Shown here: positions 1 to 6,228 of the stretch, piece by piece | Layout: every line of letters begins with the position of its first letter | How positions within the stretch are numbered: the first letter of the stretch is position 1 | Assembly: GCA_948902155.1 (NCBI GenBank) | Contig: CAQVQZ010000058.1 | Span: 1 to 11,199 of the forward strand | Reading direction: 5' to 3' | Length of the DNA: 11,199 bases | Source of the DNA: an uncultured Oscillibacter sp. | Lineage (GTDB): Bacteria > Bacillota_A > Clostridia > Oscillospirales > Oscillospiraceae | Program-made: the position numbers and the translations under genes | The notes under the pieces: generated by a model | What the model was told of the DNA's origin: nothing | What the model saw: only the letters and a program-made list of their open reading frames with translations | Database searches by the model: none

Positions 1-647
1 GGAAGTGCGCCGTCCAGCGGGACTGCAAGGTCCGGCCCATTGAGCGGTATCAGAAGGCCCTGCCCCCTGGGACGGTGCAGTACGTCGGTATAGACCACGC
101 CGAACAGGCCGGAGGAGGCCGTGTAGATCATGAAGACCACGCAGGCGATCAGCGCTCCCGCCTCATAGGACAGGCCCACCTGACCCCCCAGCATGTTGAT
201 GATGGTGGCGGTGGCCGTCACCTGGGAGGCCACGGTGCCCATCATGGTGAAGGCCACCAGCGCCGCCAGCAGGATTTTCGCCGTCCTGCCGAAGCGGCGG
301 GAGAAGAGGTCCGGGATGGACGTCACGTCGTATTTCATGCCCACGTCGGAGATCCGCCCGGAGACGCCGGAGAAGAGGAACATGCCCAGCAGATAGGGTA
401 TGGCGGTGATGACCGCCTTGAAGCCGCTGGAGTAGGCCACGCCCGCCCGGCCCATCAGGCCGCTGCCGCCGATGATGGTGGCGCAGACCGTGGCCATCAT
501 CACCAGGGGGCCCAGGGACCGGCCCGCCACGTAGTAATCCCCGGTGTCCTTGATGCGGCGGACGAAGTAGATGCCCACGGAAACCATCGTGACCAGATAG
601 AGGCCGATGATCATCAAATCCAATGCGTTCAGCTGAGAGTGGTCCAT
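1..647 (-). CDS. Sodium:solute symporter (SSS family), N-terminal part, runs off left edge
   Basis: Inner-membrane Na+-coupled transporter of the SSS/SLC5 family; the substrate cannot be told from this part. The start is ATG at 647-645, with AAAGGTG just upstream (GAAAGGTAAAAGGTGAAT before the ATG). Seen: hydrophobic segments at about residues 10-30, 48-68, 77-97, 122-145 and 163-185, and the SSS-like loop DYYVAGRSLGP at 37-47 after the first helix. The family pattern GLFGVVYTDVL is at 180-190, where TDVLQ followed by another helix is expected. Instead, from residue 191 (below position 78) the frame stays open but turns hydrophilic and Pro/Gly-rich, with no membrane helix, and does not look like SSS. 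The real homologous part is therefore about 78-647; the rest is probably foreign sequence (see the fragment at 3-92). It has its own promoter at 775-803 and is divergent from the nuclease-like gene. The family call is firm; integrity of the gene is doubtful. Confidence 0.8.
   Translation of the reverse strand, partial: MDHSQLNALDLMIIGLYLVTMVSVGIYFVRRIKDTGDYYVAGRSLGPLVMMATVCATIIGGSGLMGRAGVAYSSGFKAVITAIPYLLGMFLFSGVSGRISDVGMKYDVTSIPDLFSRRFGRTAKILLAALVAFTMMGTVASQVTATATIINMLGGQVGLSYEAGALIACVVFMIYTASSGLFGVVYTDVLHRPRGQGLLIPLNGPDLAVPLDGAL
3..92 (+). pseudogene. Fragment resembling a phage-type PAPS reductase-family protein
   Basis: Reading plus-strand frame 3 from the edge gives KCAVQRDCKVRPIERYQ, then KALPPGT and VQYVGI. 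This resembles the C-terminal part of phosphoadenosine-phosphosulfate-reductase-like proteins common in prophages of clostridia, where a Cys-containing basic stretch, an xxPIxxY element and (I/V)QYVGIAADE follow each other. After about position 92 the frame is simply the antisense of the symporter gene and the resemblance stops. The minus-strand symporter frame loses its own family resemblance at the same place, so the two genes seem joined tail to tail at about 78-92. Either a piece of phage DNA recombined into the symporter gene, or the assembly is chimeric here. The protein match is from memory of the family and rests on only about 30 residues. Confidence 0.4.
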
Positions 648-774
648 ATTCACCTTTTACCTTTCCGTTTCCATCGCCCGCCCTTACGTCAAAGTCCCTC
701 AAAAGGGCTTTCCGCTGCCGTGCCGGAGGAGAAACGCCGCCTCCTTTGCGGGAGCCTTCCATATATTGGTTTCC

Positions 775-803
775 AGTATAGCAGAAAAAGGAAAAACCGT
801 CGA
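775..803 (-). promoter_or_regulatory. Sigma-A promoter of the symporter gene
   Basis: On the minus strand: -35 TCGACG (798-803), 17-bp spacer, extended -10 TGCTATACT (TATACT at 775-780). Transcription would start near 768, leaving a leader of about 120 nt before the ATG at 647. The leader holds an imperfect inverted repeat AAAGCCCT/AGGGACTTT at about 688-708. Confidence 0.6.
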
Positions 804-831
804 GGGGATTTGGGAAATTTCTTCCGAAAAG

Positions 832-855
832 TAAAGATTTTTTGCGAAATCTTTA
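832..855. promoter_or_regulatory. AT-rich 9+6+9 palindrome, candidate operator
   Basis: A perfect inverted repeat, TAAAGATTT (832-840) and AAATCTTTA (847-855), separated by TTTGCG. It lies about 30 bp upstream of the symporter -35 and about 80 bp upstream of the -35 of the divergent nuclease-like gene, in a locally AT-rich patch. Size and position fit a dimeric repressor or activator site. No regulator gene lies next to it in the window, so the binding protein is unknown. Confidence 0.35.
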
Positions 856-934
856 TCCTCTGCGGCGAAGAGGTTCTGAAATCCGTCTTTTCCGTCCGCC
901 GGGGGCGGAGGGCGCGGCAGAAGCCCCTTCCGTC

Positions 935-964
935 TTGACAAGCCGGAGCGAGGCGTGGTATGCT
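935..964 (+). promoter_or_regulatory. Sigma-A promoter of the EEP-family gene
   Basis: TTGACA (935-940), 18-bp spacer, extended -10 TGGTATGCT (TATGCT at 959-964). The -35 is perfect and the TGn extension supports the weaker -10. Predicted transcription start is near 971, about 68 nt before the ATG at 1039. The rest of the 648-1038 gap holds only this promoter, the divergent symporter promoter and the palindrome at 832-855. Confidence 0.65.
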
Positions 965-1038
965 TGCAAATGAAGAGCGAAAACGTTTGCGAAAAGCGCG
1001 GAGGACTCTCTGCGGAACGACAAAAGGAGGCGTGGAAT

Positions 1039-2085
1039 ATGAACGGTATCCCCAATGCGGAGCGGCAGCGCCTGGGCGCGCTGCTGGACCGGGAACCTCA
1101 GACGGAGGTCATGGCAAAGATCGCCCAGTTTTCCCAGGTGGAGGTCCACAATCTGGCTCCCGCCCCCCAGGAGGCCCCGGCGGCTTTGGGGGCGCTGGTG
1201 TTCAACATGGAACGGGGCGTCTGGCTGGAGGAGCTGGGGGACTTTCTGGAGTCCTGCCCGGCGGTCCGGCCCTTCGACGTCATCCTGGCCAACGAGCTGG
1301 ACGACGGCTGCGTCCGCTCCGGCGGGAAGAACACCACCCTGGAGCTGGCAAAGCGCCTGGGGATGAACGCCGCCTTCGGCCTGGAGTTCATCGAGCTGGT
1401 GAACGGCGAGGACCCCAAGGGCTTCCACGGAAACGCCATTTTCTCCTGCTGGCCCATCCGGCGGGCGGAAATCGTCCGTCTGCCGGAGCAGTACAACTGG
1501 TACTTTGACCGCCAGCGGCGCATCGGCGGGCGGCTGGCCATCCTGGCAGAGCTGGACGTGGGTGGAACGCCGGTGGGCGTGGGGACCATCCACTTGGAAA
1601 ACCGGACCGGCGGGCCGGGCCGTCAGGCCCAGCTGGAGGCCGTACTGACAGCGGCGGAGGCGATGTTCCCCGGCATGCCGGTGATTCTGGGCGGCGACTT
1701 GAACACCAACACCTTCGACGGCCGGGACAAGGACGCTATACAAGAGATCGCGGGCAGTCCCGCCCTCCAGCGCCGGTGCCTGGAGGACGTGGCGGACTGG
1801 GAGGGATGCCTCCCGGCGGCGGAGCGGCTGGGATACCGCTGCGTGCCGGAGCAGGCGCTGCCCACCCGCCGCAAGCCCCTCCCCGGCGGGGGGCATCTGG
1901 ACCTGCGGCTGGACTGGCTGCTGGTCCGGGGCGCGGAGGCGGCGGAGAGCCGGACGATCTCCACCCGGCGGGAGGACTGCGGCTTCGCCCCGGCGGGGAG
2001 CGCCCTGGCGGCGTTCACCGGGGAGGAACTGTCCGACCACAACGCGGTCTGGGCCTCCTGCGTGCTGGGGGCGGGGGCTGTGTGA
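1039..2085 (+). CDS. Endonuclease/exonuclease/phosphatase (EEP) family protein
   Basis: 348 aa, predicted cytoplasmic metal-dependent phosphoesterase with the DNase I/exonuclease III fold. Motifs in order: FNMERG (about 55-60), VILANELDDG with the metal-binding Glu at 86, FHGNAIFS (H130, N132), GTIHLEN (H185), ILGGDLNTNTFDG (D220, N222), LDWLLVRG (D292) and LSDHNAVWA (D333, H334). This is the full set of EEP catalytic positions, so the enzyme should be active. The start at 1039 is chosen because AAAGGAGG (1023-1030) is correctly spaced; the open frame continues upstream to 955 but overlaps the promoter. There is no signal peptide. The substrate (DNA, sphingolipid, phosphoinositide or another phosphodiester) cannot be told; the GGDLNTNT plus LDW pattern is seen in many uncharacterised members of the family. 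The gene appears monocistronic, followed by a palindromic repeat. Confidence 0.85.
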   Translation: MNGIPNAERQRLGALLDREPQTEVMAKIAQFSQVEVHNLAPAPQEAPAALGALVFNMERGVWLEELGDFLESCPAVRPFDVILANELDDGCVRSGGKNTTLELAKRLGMNAAFGLEFIELVNGEDPKGFHGNAIFSCWPIRRAEIVRLPEQYNWYFDRQRRIGGRLAILAELDVGGTPVGVGTIHLENRTGGPGRQAQLEAVLTAAEAMFPGMPVILGGDLNTNTFDGRDKDAIQEIAGSPALQRRCLEDVADWEGCLPAAERLGYRCVPEQALPTRRKPLPGGGHLDLRLDWLLVRGAEAAESRTISTRREDCGFAPAGSALAAFTGEELSDHNAVWASCVLGAGAV

Positions 2086-2128
2086 GAGCTTGCGCCCACG
2101 TTCGGGGTGTTCTGTCGATAGGACTAGA

Positions 2129-2211
2129 ATGCAGGGGCGGTTATCAACCGCCGGTTTCCCTTCGACCTGGGCGGTCGCGGAGGAACGGGCGGCTGATAGC
2201 CGTCCCTACAT
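2129..2211. repeat. MITE-like palindromic element with three nested hairpins
   Basis: The 25-bp ends are inverted copies of each other: the left end ATGCAGGGGCGGTTATCA matches the reverse complement of the right end, ATGTAGGGACGGCTATCA, with three transitions. Each arm is itself a hairpin: GGCGGTT-atc-AACCGCC (2136-2152) on the left and GGCGGCT-gat-AGCCGTC (2188-2204) on the right. A small third hairpin, CGACC-tgggc-GGTCG (2163-2177), lies between them. This resembles GC-rich intergenic repeats that I recall being scattered through Oscillospiraceae genomes. No coding capacity and no clear target-site duplication. It may fold in the 3' end of the upstream mRNA. Confidence 0.65.
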
Positions 2212-2255
2212 GACGTCTCCAATTGAGAAATTTCTAGGCCTTGTTTCGAGGATAA

Positions 2256-2284
2256 TTGATTTCCCGCCGGACCTATTGTATAAT
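2256..2284 (+). promoter_or_regulatory. Sigma-A promoter of the methionine synthase operon
   Basis: TTGATT (2256-2261), 17-bp spacer, perfect TATAAT (2279-2284). Transcription would start near 2291, only about 15 nt before the ATG at 2306, so there is no room for a leader riboswitch. A 10-bp perfect palindrome AGAAATTTCT (2226-2235) lies about 20 bp upstream of the -35 and could be an operator. Confidence 0.75.
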
Positions 2285-2305
2285 GGTGGGCCTGGAGGGA
2301 TTTCT

Positions 2306-2965
2306 ATGGAACTGAACATCGCGGAGGCCCTGCGCTACCTGGGCGCGGGGGAGTCTCCGCCGGAGGAGCTGCGCCGGGACGCCGCCGCCGTGGCGGACAA
2401 GCTGACCCGGACCCTGCGGCCCCGTTATATTTACCGGGTATTTTCCGTCTCCCGCGCCCCGGAGGGCGTGGTGCTGGAGGGCAGCGGCGTCACCCTGCCC
2501 GGCGGGACCGCCCGCCGGATGCTGGAGCAGTGCGGACAGGCCGTCCTGCTGCTGTGTACCCTGGGGGCGGGCTTCGAGGCGATGCTCCGGGCAGAGCAGG
2601 TCCGGGACATGGCCCGGGCGGTAATCCTGGATGCCTGCGGCAGCGCCTGGGTGGAAGCCGGGTGCGATGAGGCGGAGCGGGAGCTGTCCGCCCGGTTTCC
2701 GGGACAGTACCTTACAGACCGTTTCAGCCCCGGCTACGGGGACCTGCCCCTGACCATTCAGCCCGCCGTCTGCGCCGCTCTGGACGCCTGGCGGAGGCTG
2801 GGGGTCCAGGTCACCGGAAGCCTTTTGATGAATCCCGCCAAGTCTGTCACCGCCGTCATCGGCCTGTCGGACCGGCCCCAGATGGCCCGCATCCGGGGCT
2901 GCGGGCACTGCTCCATGGCGGAGACCTGTACCCTGCGCAAAGGAGGAAAGACCTGTGCTCCCTGA
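2306..2965 (+). CDS. Stand-alone B12-dependent methionine synthase activation-domain protein
   Basis: 219 aa, cytoplasmic. It is related to the C-terminal SAM-binding reactivation domain of MetH, which re-methylates cob(II)alamin with SAM and an electron donor when the enzyme is oxidised. Seen: RFSPGYGDLPLT at 139-150, corresponding to the R-x3-GY substrate-binding motif of the family (RPAPGYP in E. coli MetH); TGSLLMNPAKSVTAVIGLS (170-188), like the conserved lysine-serine loop; and a Cys-rich tail CGHCSMAETC (199-208) plus C217. The start at 2306 is set by GGAGGG (2294-2299) and the promoter just before it; the frame is open further upstream but crosses the repeat. Its stop overlaps the GTG of metH by 11 nt, so the two are translationally coupled. 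metH next door lacks exactly this domain, so action in trans on MetH is the natural inference. Confidence 0.85.
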   Translation: MELNIAEALRYLGAGESPPEELRRDAAAVADKLTRTLRPRYIYRVFSVSRAPEGVVLEGSGVTLPGGTARRMLEQCGQAVLLLCTLGAGFEAMLRAEQVRDMARAVILDACGSAWVEAGCDEAERELSARFPGQYLTDRFSPGYGDLPLTIQPAVCAALDAWRRLGVQVTGSLLMNPAKSVTAVIGLSDRPQMARIRGCGHCSMAETCTLRKGGKTCAP

Positions 2966-5300
2966 TTTTTTCAAAGGCAACATCATCCTTCTGGACGGCG
3001 CTATGGGCACCGTCTTACAGCAGAGGGGCCTGCCCCCCGGCGGCAAGCCGGAGCTTCTGAACCTGACGGACCCGGAGCTGCTGGTTTCCGTCTACCAGGA
3101 CTACATCGAGGCCGGAAGTCAGGTCATTTACACCAATACCTTCGGGGCCAACGGCCTGAAGCTGTCCGGCCACAGCGTCGGGGAGGTGGTCCGGGCGGCG
3201 GTGGCGGTGGCCAAGCGCGCCGCCGGGACCAGAGCTAAGGTCGCCCTGGACATCGGCCCCCTGGGGGAGCTGCTGGAGCCCATCGGGACCCTTTCCTTCG
3301 AGCGGGCCTATGCGCTTTTCCGGGAAATGGCGGAGGCCGGAGCCGGGGCGGACTTGGCCGTCATCGAGACCATGACGGACCTCTATGAAACGAAAGCCGC
3401 TTTGCTGGCGGTGAAGGAATGCACGAATCTGCCGGTGTTTGTCACCATGTCCTTCGACGAGGGCGGGCGGACTTTCACCGGCTGCACGGTGGCCTCCATG
3501 GCCCGGACTCTGGAGGGTTTGGGGGCCGACGCCATCGGCCTGAACTGCTCCCTGGGGCCGGACCGCCTGGCTCCCCTCCTGGCGGAGCTGGCCCGGAACA
3601 CCCGTCTGCCCCTCATTGCCAAGCCCAACGCCGGGCTTCCGGACCCGGCTACCGGGCGCTACGACATGGGGCCGGAGGACTTCGCGAAGGCGCTGGTCCC
3701 CTGCCTGGAGGCGGGCGTCACCCTCTTCGGCGGGTGCTGCGGCACCTCGTCGGAGTACATCCGGCAGCTCCGGGCGGCGCTGGAGGGAAAACGGCCCGCG
3801 CCCCGGAGCTATGAACCCGCGGGCTTCGTCTGCTCCCCCACGGTGCCCTGCCGCCTGGACGGCGTGCGGGTCGTCGGCGAGCGAATCAACCCCACCGGGA
3901 AAAAGCGCTTCCAGCAGGCATTGCTGGAGGGCGATTTGGACTACATCCTGGACGTGGCCGTCCAGCAGGAGGACGCGGGGGCGGACATCCTGGATGTCAA
4001 CGTGGGTTTCCCCGGTGTGGACGAGGTTTCCATACTGCCCCAGGTGGTGAAGAAGATTCAGAGCGCCGTATCCCTGCCCTTGCAGTTGGACTCTTCCAAT
4101 CCCACCGCCCTGGAGGCGGGTCTGCGGGTCTGTAACGGCAAGGCGGCGGTGAACTCCGTCAACGGCGAGCCCCAGGTGCTGGCGCGGGTCCTGCCCATCG
4201 TGAAGAAGTACGGCGCGGCCGTGGTGGGCCTGACCCTGGACAAGGACGGCATCCCTCAGACGGCGGCGGGGCGAGTGGAAATCGCCCGGCGGATTCTGGA
4301 CGCGGCGCGGTCTTACGGCATCCCCAAGGAGGACGTGTGGATCGACTGCCTGACTCTGACGGTTTCCGCCCAGCAGGACCAGGCCGCCGAGACTTTGAAG
4401 GCCGTCCGGATGGTCCGGGAGGAGCTGGGGTTGCAGGTGCTTCTGGGGGTGTCCAACATCTCCTTCGGCCTGCCCAACCGGCCCCTCGTCACCCGGAATT
4501 TCCTGATTCAGGCCCTGGGAGCCGGGCTGACCCTGCCCATTCTGAACCCCAACCAGCGGGAGATGATGGACGTCGTGGCGGCGTTCCGGGTCCTCTCCGG
4601 GGAAGACCGGGAGTGCCGGGCCTACGTGGAGCGCTTCGCCGCCTCCGGCGCTCCGGCGGTCTCCGTGCCCGGCGCGTCCTTCACGTTGGAGGACGCCATC
4701 GTCCGGGGCCTGAAAGCCGACGCGGGGAAGCTGGCCAAAGCCGCCCTGGAGCAGGAGGACGAGCTGTCCCTGGTGGAGCGGCGCCTCATCCCCGCCCTGG
4801 ACCGGGTGGGCGCGGACTACGAACAGGGGAAGGCGTTCCTGCCTCAGCTCCTCAGCGCGGCGGGAGCGGCCCAGGCCGTCTTTGAGGTGATCAAGACCTC
4901 CATCGCCCAGAAGGGCGGCGCGCCGGTGAAGAAGGGCCGTCTGGTGGTGGCGACGGTCCAGGGGGACATCCACGACATCGGCAAGAACATCGTCAAGACC
5001 GTCCTGGAAAACTACGGCTACGAAACCATCGACCTGGGCCGGGACGTGCCGCCGGAGGTCATTCTGGAGACGGTCCGGAGGGAGAACATCGCCCTGGTGG
5101 GCCTCTCGGCCCTGATGACCACCACCCTCCCCGCCATGGAGGAGACCATCCGCCTCCTCCGCACCCTGCCCCGGCCCCCGGTGGTCTTCGTGGGCGGCGC
5201 GGTGGTCACGCCGGAGTATGCCCGGCGGATGGGGGCGGATTCCTACGCCAAGGACGCGGGCGCGTCTGTGGAGATCGCCCGGCGGGTGTTTGGGGCGTAA
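2955..5300 (+). CDS. metH: Cobalamin-dependent methionine synthase, core without activation domain
   Basis: 781 aa, transfers methyl from 5-methyl-THF via methylcobalamin to homocysteine. Domains: homocysteine-binding barrel (1-285) with DGAMGT at 14-19 and the zinc cysteines C198 (GLNCSLGP), C261 and C262 (GGCCGTS); pterin-binding barrel (about 300-560) with VGERINPTGKKRF and DILDVNVGFPGVDE; helical cobalamin cap (about 590-660); cobalamin Rossmann domain with GDIHDIGKNIV, where H673 is the lower axial ligand, then VGLSALMTTT and VFVGGAVVT. The chain ends after RRVFGA, about 440 residues shorter than E. coli MetH because the SAM reactivation domain is absent; that function is encoded by the upstream overlapping gene. 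Start is GTG at 2955 with AAAGGAGG at 2939-2946; the first ATG in frame falls inside DGAMGT and would destroy the domain. All key residues are present. Confidence 0.95.
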   Translation: MLPDFFKGNIILLDGAMGTVLQQRGLPPGGKPELLNLTDPELLVSVYQDYIEAGSQVIYTNTFGANGLKLSGHSVGEVVRAAVAVAKRAAGTRAKVALDIGPLGELLEPIGTLSFERAYALFREMAEAGAGADLAVIETMTDLYETKAALLAVKECTNLPVFVTMSFDEGGRTFTGCTVASMARTLEGLGADAIGLNCSLGPDRLAPLLAELARNTRLPLIAKPNAGLPDPATGRYDMGPEDFAKALVPCLEAGVTLFGGCCGTSSEYIRQLRAALEGKRPAPRSYEPAGFVCSPTVPCRLDGVRVVGERINPTGKKRFQQALLEGDLDYILDVAVQQEDAGADILDVNVGFPGVDEVSILPQVVKKIQSAVSLPLQLDSSNPTALEAGLRVCNGKAAVNSVNGEPQVLARVLPIVKKYGAAVVGLTLDKDGIPQTAAGRVEIARRILDAARSYGIPKEDVWIDCLTLTVSAQQDQAAETLKAVRMVREELGLQVLLGVSNISFGLPNRPLVTRNFLIQALGAGLTLPILNPNQREMMDVVAAFRVLSGEDRECRAYVERFAASGAPAVSVPGASFTLEDAIVRGLKADAGKLAKAALEQEDELSLVERRLIPALDRVGADYEQGKAFLPQLLSAAGAAQAVFEVIKTSIAQKGGAPVKKGRLVVATVQGDIHDIGKNIVKTVLENYGYETIDLGRDVPPEVILETVRRENIALVGLSALMTTTLPAMEETIRLLRTLPRPPVVFVGGAVVTPEYARRMGADSYAKDAGASVEIARRVFGA

Positions 5301-5326
5301 GAGGAAAACCGACTGCAAGACGAGAC

Positions 5327-5365
5327 AAACAGACGGCTGCGGCAGAAAACCGCAGCCGTCTGTTT
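5327..5365. terminator. Shared hairpin terminator between converging metH and folD
   Basis: A 16-bp perfect stem (5327-5342 with 5350-5365; core ACAGACGGCTGCGG/CCGCAGCCGTCTGT) closes a 7-nt loop and is followed on the plus strand by TTTTCATT. It is 26 nt after the metH stop. On the minus strand it follows the folD stop at once, with the weaker tail TGTTTG. Probably works both ways, better for metH. Confidence 0.85.
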
Positions 5366-5371
5366 TCATTG

Positions 5372-6223
5372 TCAGCCCAAACGCGCCTTCGCCGCCTTCA
5401 GCACGTTCACCATCAGCATGGCCCTGGTCATGGGTCCCACGCCGCCGGGCACCGGCGTGATGAAGCCCGCCTTGGGCTCCACGGCGGCAAAGTCCACGTC
5501 GCCCTGGAGCTTGCCGTCCTCGCCCCGGTTCATGGCCACGTCGATGACCGCCGCGCCCTCCTTCACCATGTCCGCCGTAACCAGCCCGGTCCTGCCCACG
5601 GCGGAGACCAGGATATCCGCCCGCCGGGTGTAGTCCGCCAGGTCCTCGGTCCGGGAGTGGCAGAGGGTGACGGTGCCGTCCGCCTGGGACAGCAGACGGG
5701 CCATGGGCTTGCCCACGATGTTGCTCCGGCCCAAAACCACGCAGTTCTTCCCCCGGACCGGGATGTCATAGGCCCGGAGCAGCTCCATGACGCCCGAGGG
5801 CGTGCAGGGCAGGAACAGCGGGGCCCCGCCCGCCAGCCGCCCCATGTTCAGCGGGTGGAGGCAGTCCACGTCCTTCTCCGGCGCGATCTCCCGGATGGCC
5901 TCCTGTTCGTCGTGGCCCGCCACGGGCAGCTGGAGCAAGACCGCGTCGATCTCCGGGTCCGCGTTCAGCGCCCGGATGGTCGCCAGCAGCTCCGCCTGGG
6001 GCACGTCCGCCGCCAGATGGATGGTCCTCTGGTCAAAGCCGCACTCCTGACAGTCCCGCTCCTTGCCCCGAACGTAGATTTTGCTGGCGGGATTCTCCCC
6101 CACCAGAATCACGTCCAGCCGGGGACGGCGGGGAAACCCCTCCGCCAGCAGGCGCTCCACCTCGTCATGGACCCTCTTCTTGACGTCCGCCGCGCAGGCC
6201 AGCCCGTCGATTTTCACTGCCAT
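5372..6223 (-). CDS. folD: Bifunctional methylene-THF dehydrogenase / methenyl-THF cyclohydrolase
   Basis: 283 aa, cytoplasmic; interconverts 5,10-methylene-THF, methenyl-THF and 10-formyl-THF using NADP+ (or NAD+). Seen: YVRGK with Y50 and catalytic K54; LLQLPVAGH; PEKDVDCLHPLNMG; PCTPSGVMELL; the nucleotide-binding VLGRSNIVGKP; and the C-terminal PGGVGPMTRAML. Length is typical for FolD. Odd: the usual KDVDG reads KDVDC. Two starts are possible. ATG 6223 has AGAAAGG at a good distance and gives the normal FolD N-terminus MAVKIDG. ATG 6232 overlaps the upstream stop as ATGA and would add three residues (MTN). I choose 6223, with translational coupling likely in either case. It follows the Hcy-methyltransferase/MTHFR gene in one operon, and its product is the direct supplier of methylene-THF for that enzyme. 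Confidence 0.95.
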   Translation of the reverse strand: MAVKIDGLACAADVKKRVHDEVERLLAEGFPRRPRLDVILVGENPASKIYVRGKERDCQECGFDQRTIHLAADVPQAELLATIRALNADPEIDAVLLQLPVAGHDEQEAIREIAPEKDVDCLHPLNMGRLAGGAPLFLPCTPSGVMELLRAYDIPVRGKNCVVLGRSNIVGKPMARLLSQADGTVTLCHSRTEDLADYTRRADILVSAVGRTGLVTADMVKEGAAVIDVAMNRGEDGKLQGDVDFAAVEPKAGFITPVPGGVGPMTRAMLMVNVLKAAKARLG

Positions 6224-6228
6224 ATTCG

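Noticed and set aside
853..2040. A 395-residue frame antisense to the EEP gene
   Set aside because: Shadow of the real gene; composition is low-complexity Pro/Gln/Arg, and it would run through the promoter region of the plus-strand gene.
2090..2305. N-terminal extension of the activation protein through the palindromic repeat
   Set aside because: The extra 72 codons read repeat DNA, and a promoter and ribosome binding site sit directly before the ATG at 2306.
2212..2305. SAM or cobalamin riboswitch for the metH operon
   Set aside because: The predicted leader is only about 15 nt and no riboswitch consensus is visible upstream.
3015..5369. A 784-residue open frame antisense to the whole of metH
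   Set aside because: It mirrors metH codons with GC-rich third positions, has no ribosome binding site or recognisable domain, and is rich in His/Gln/Arg/Gly as antisense shadows are.
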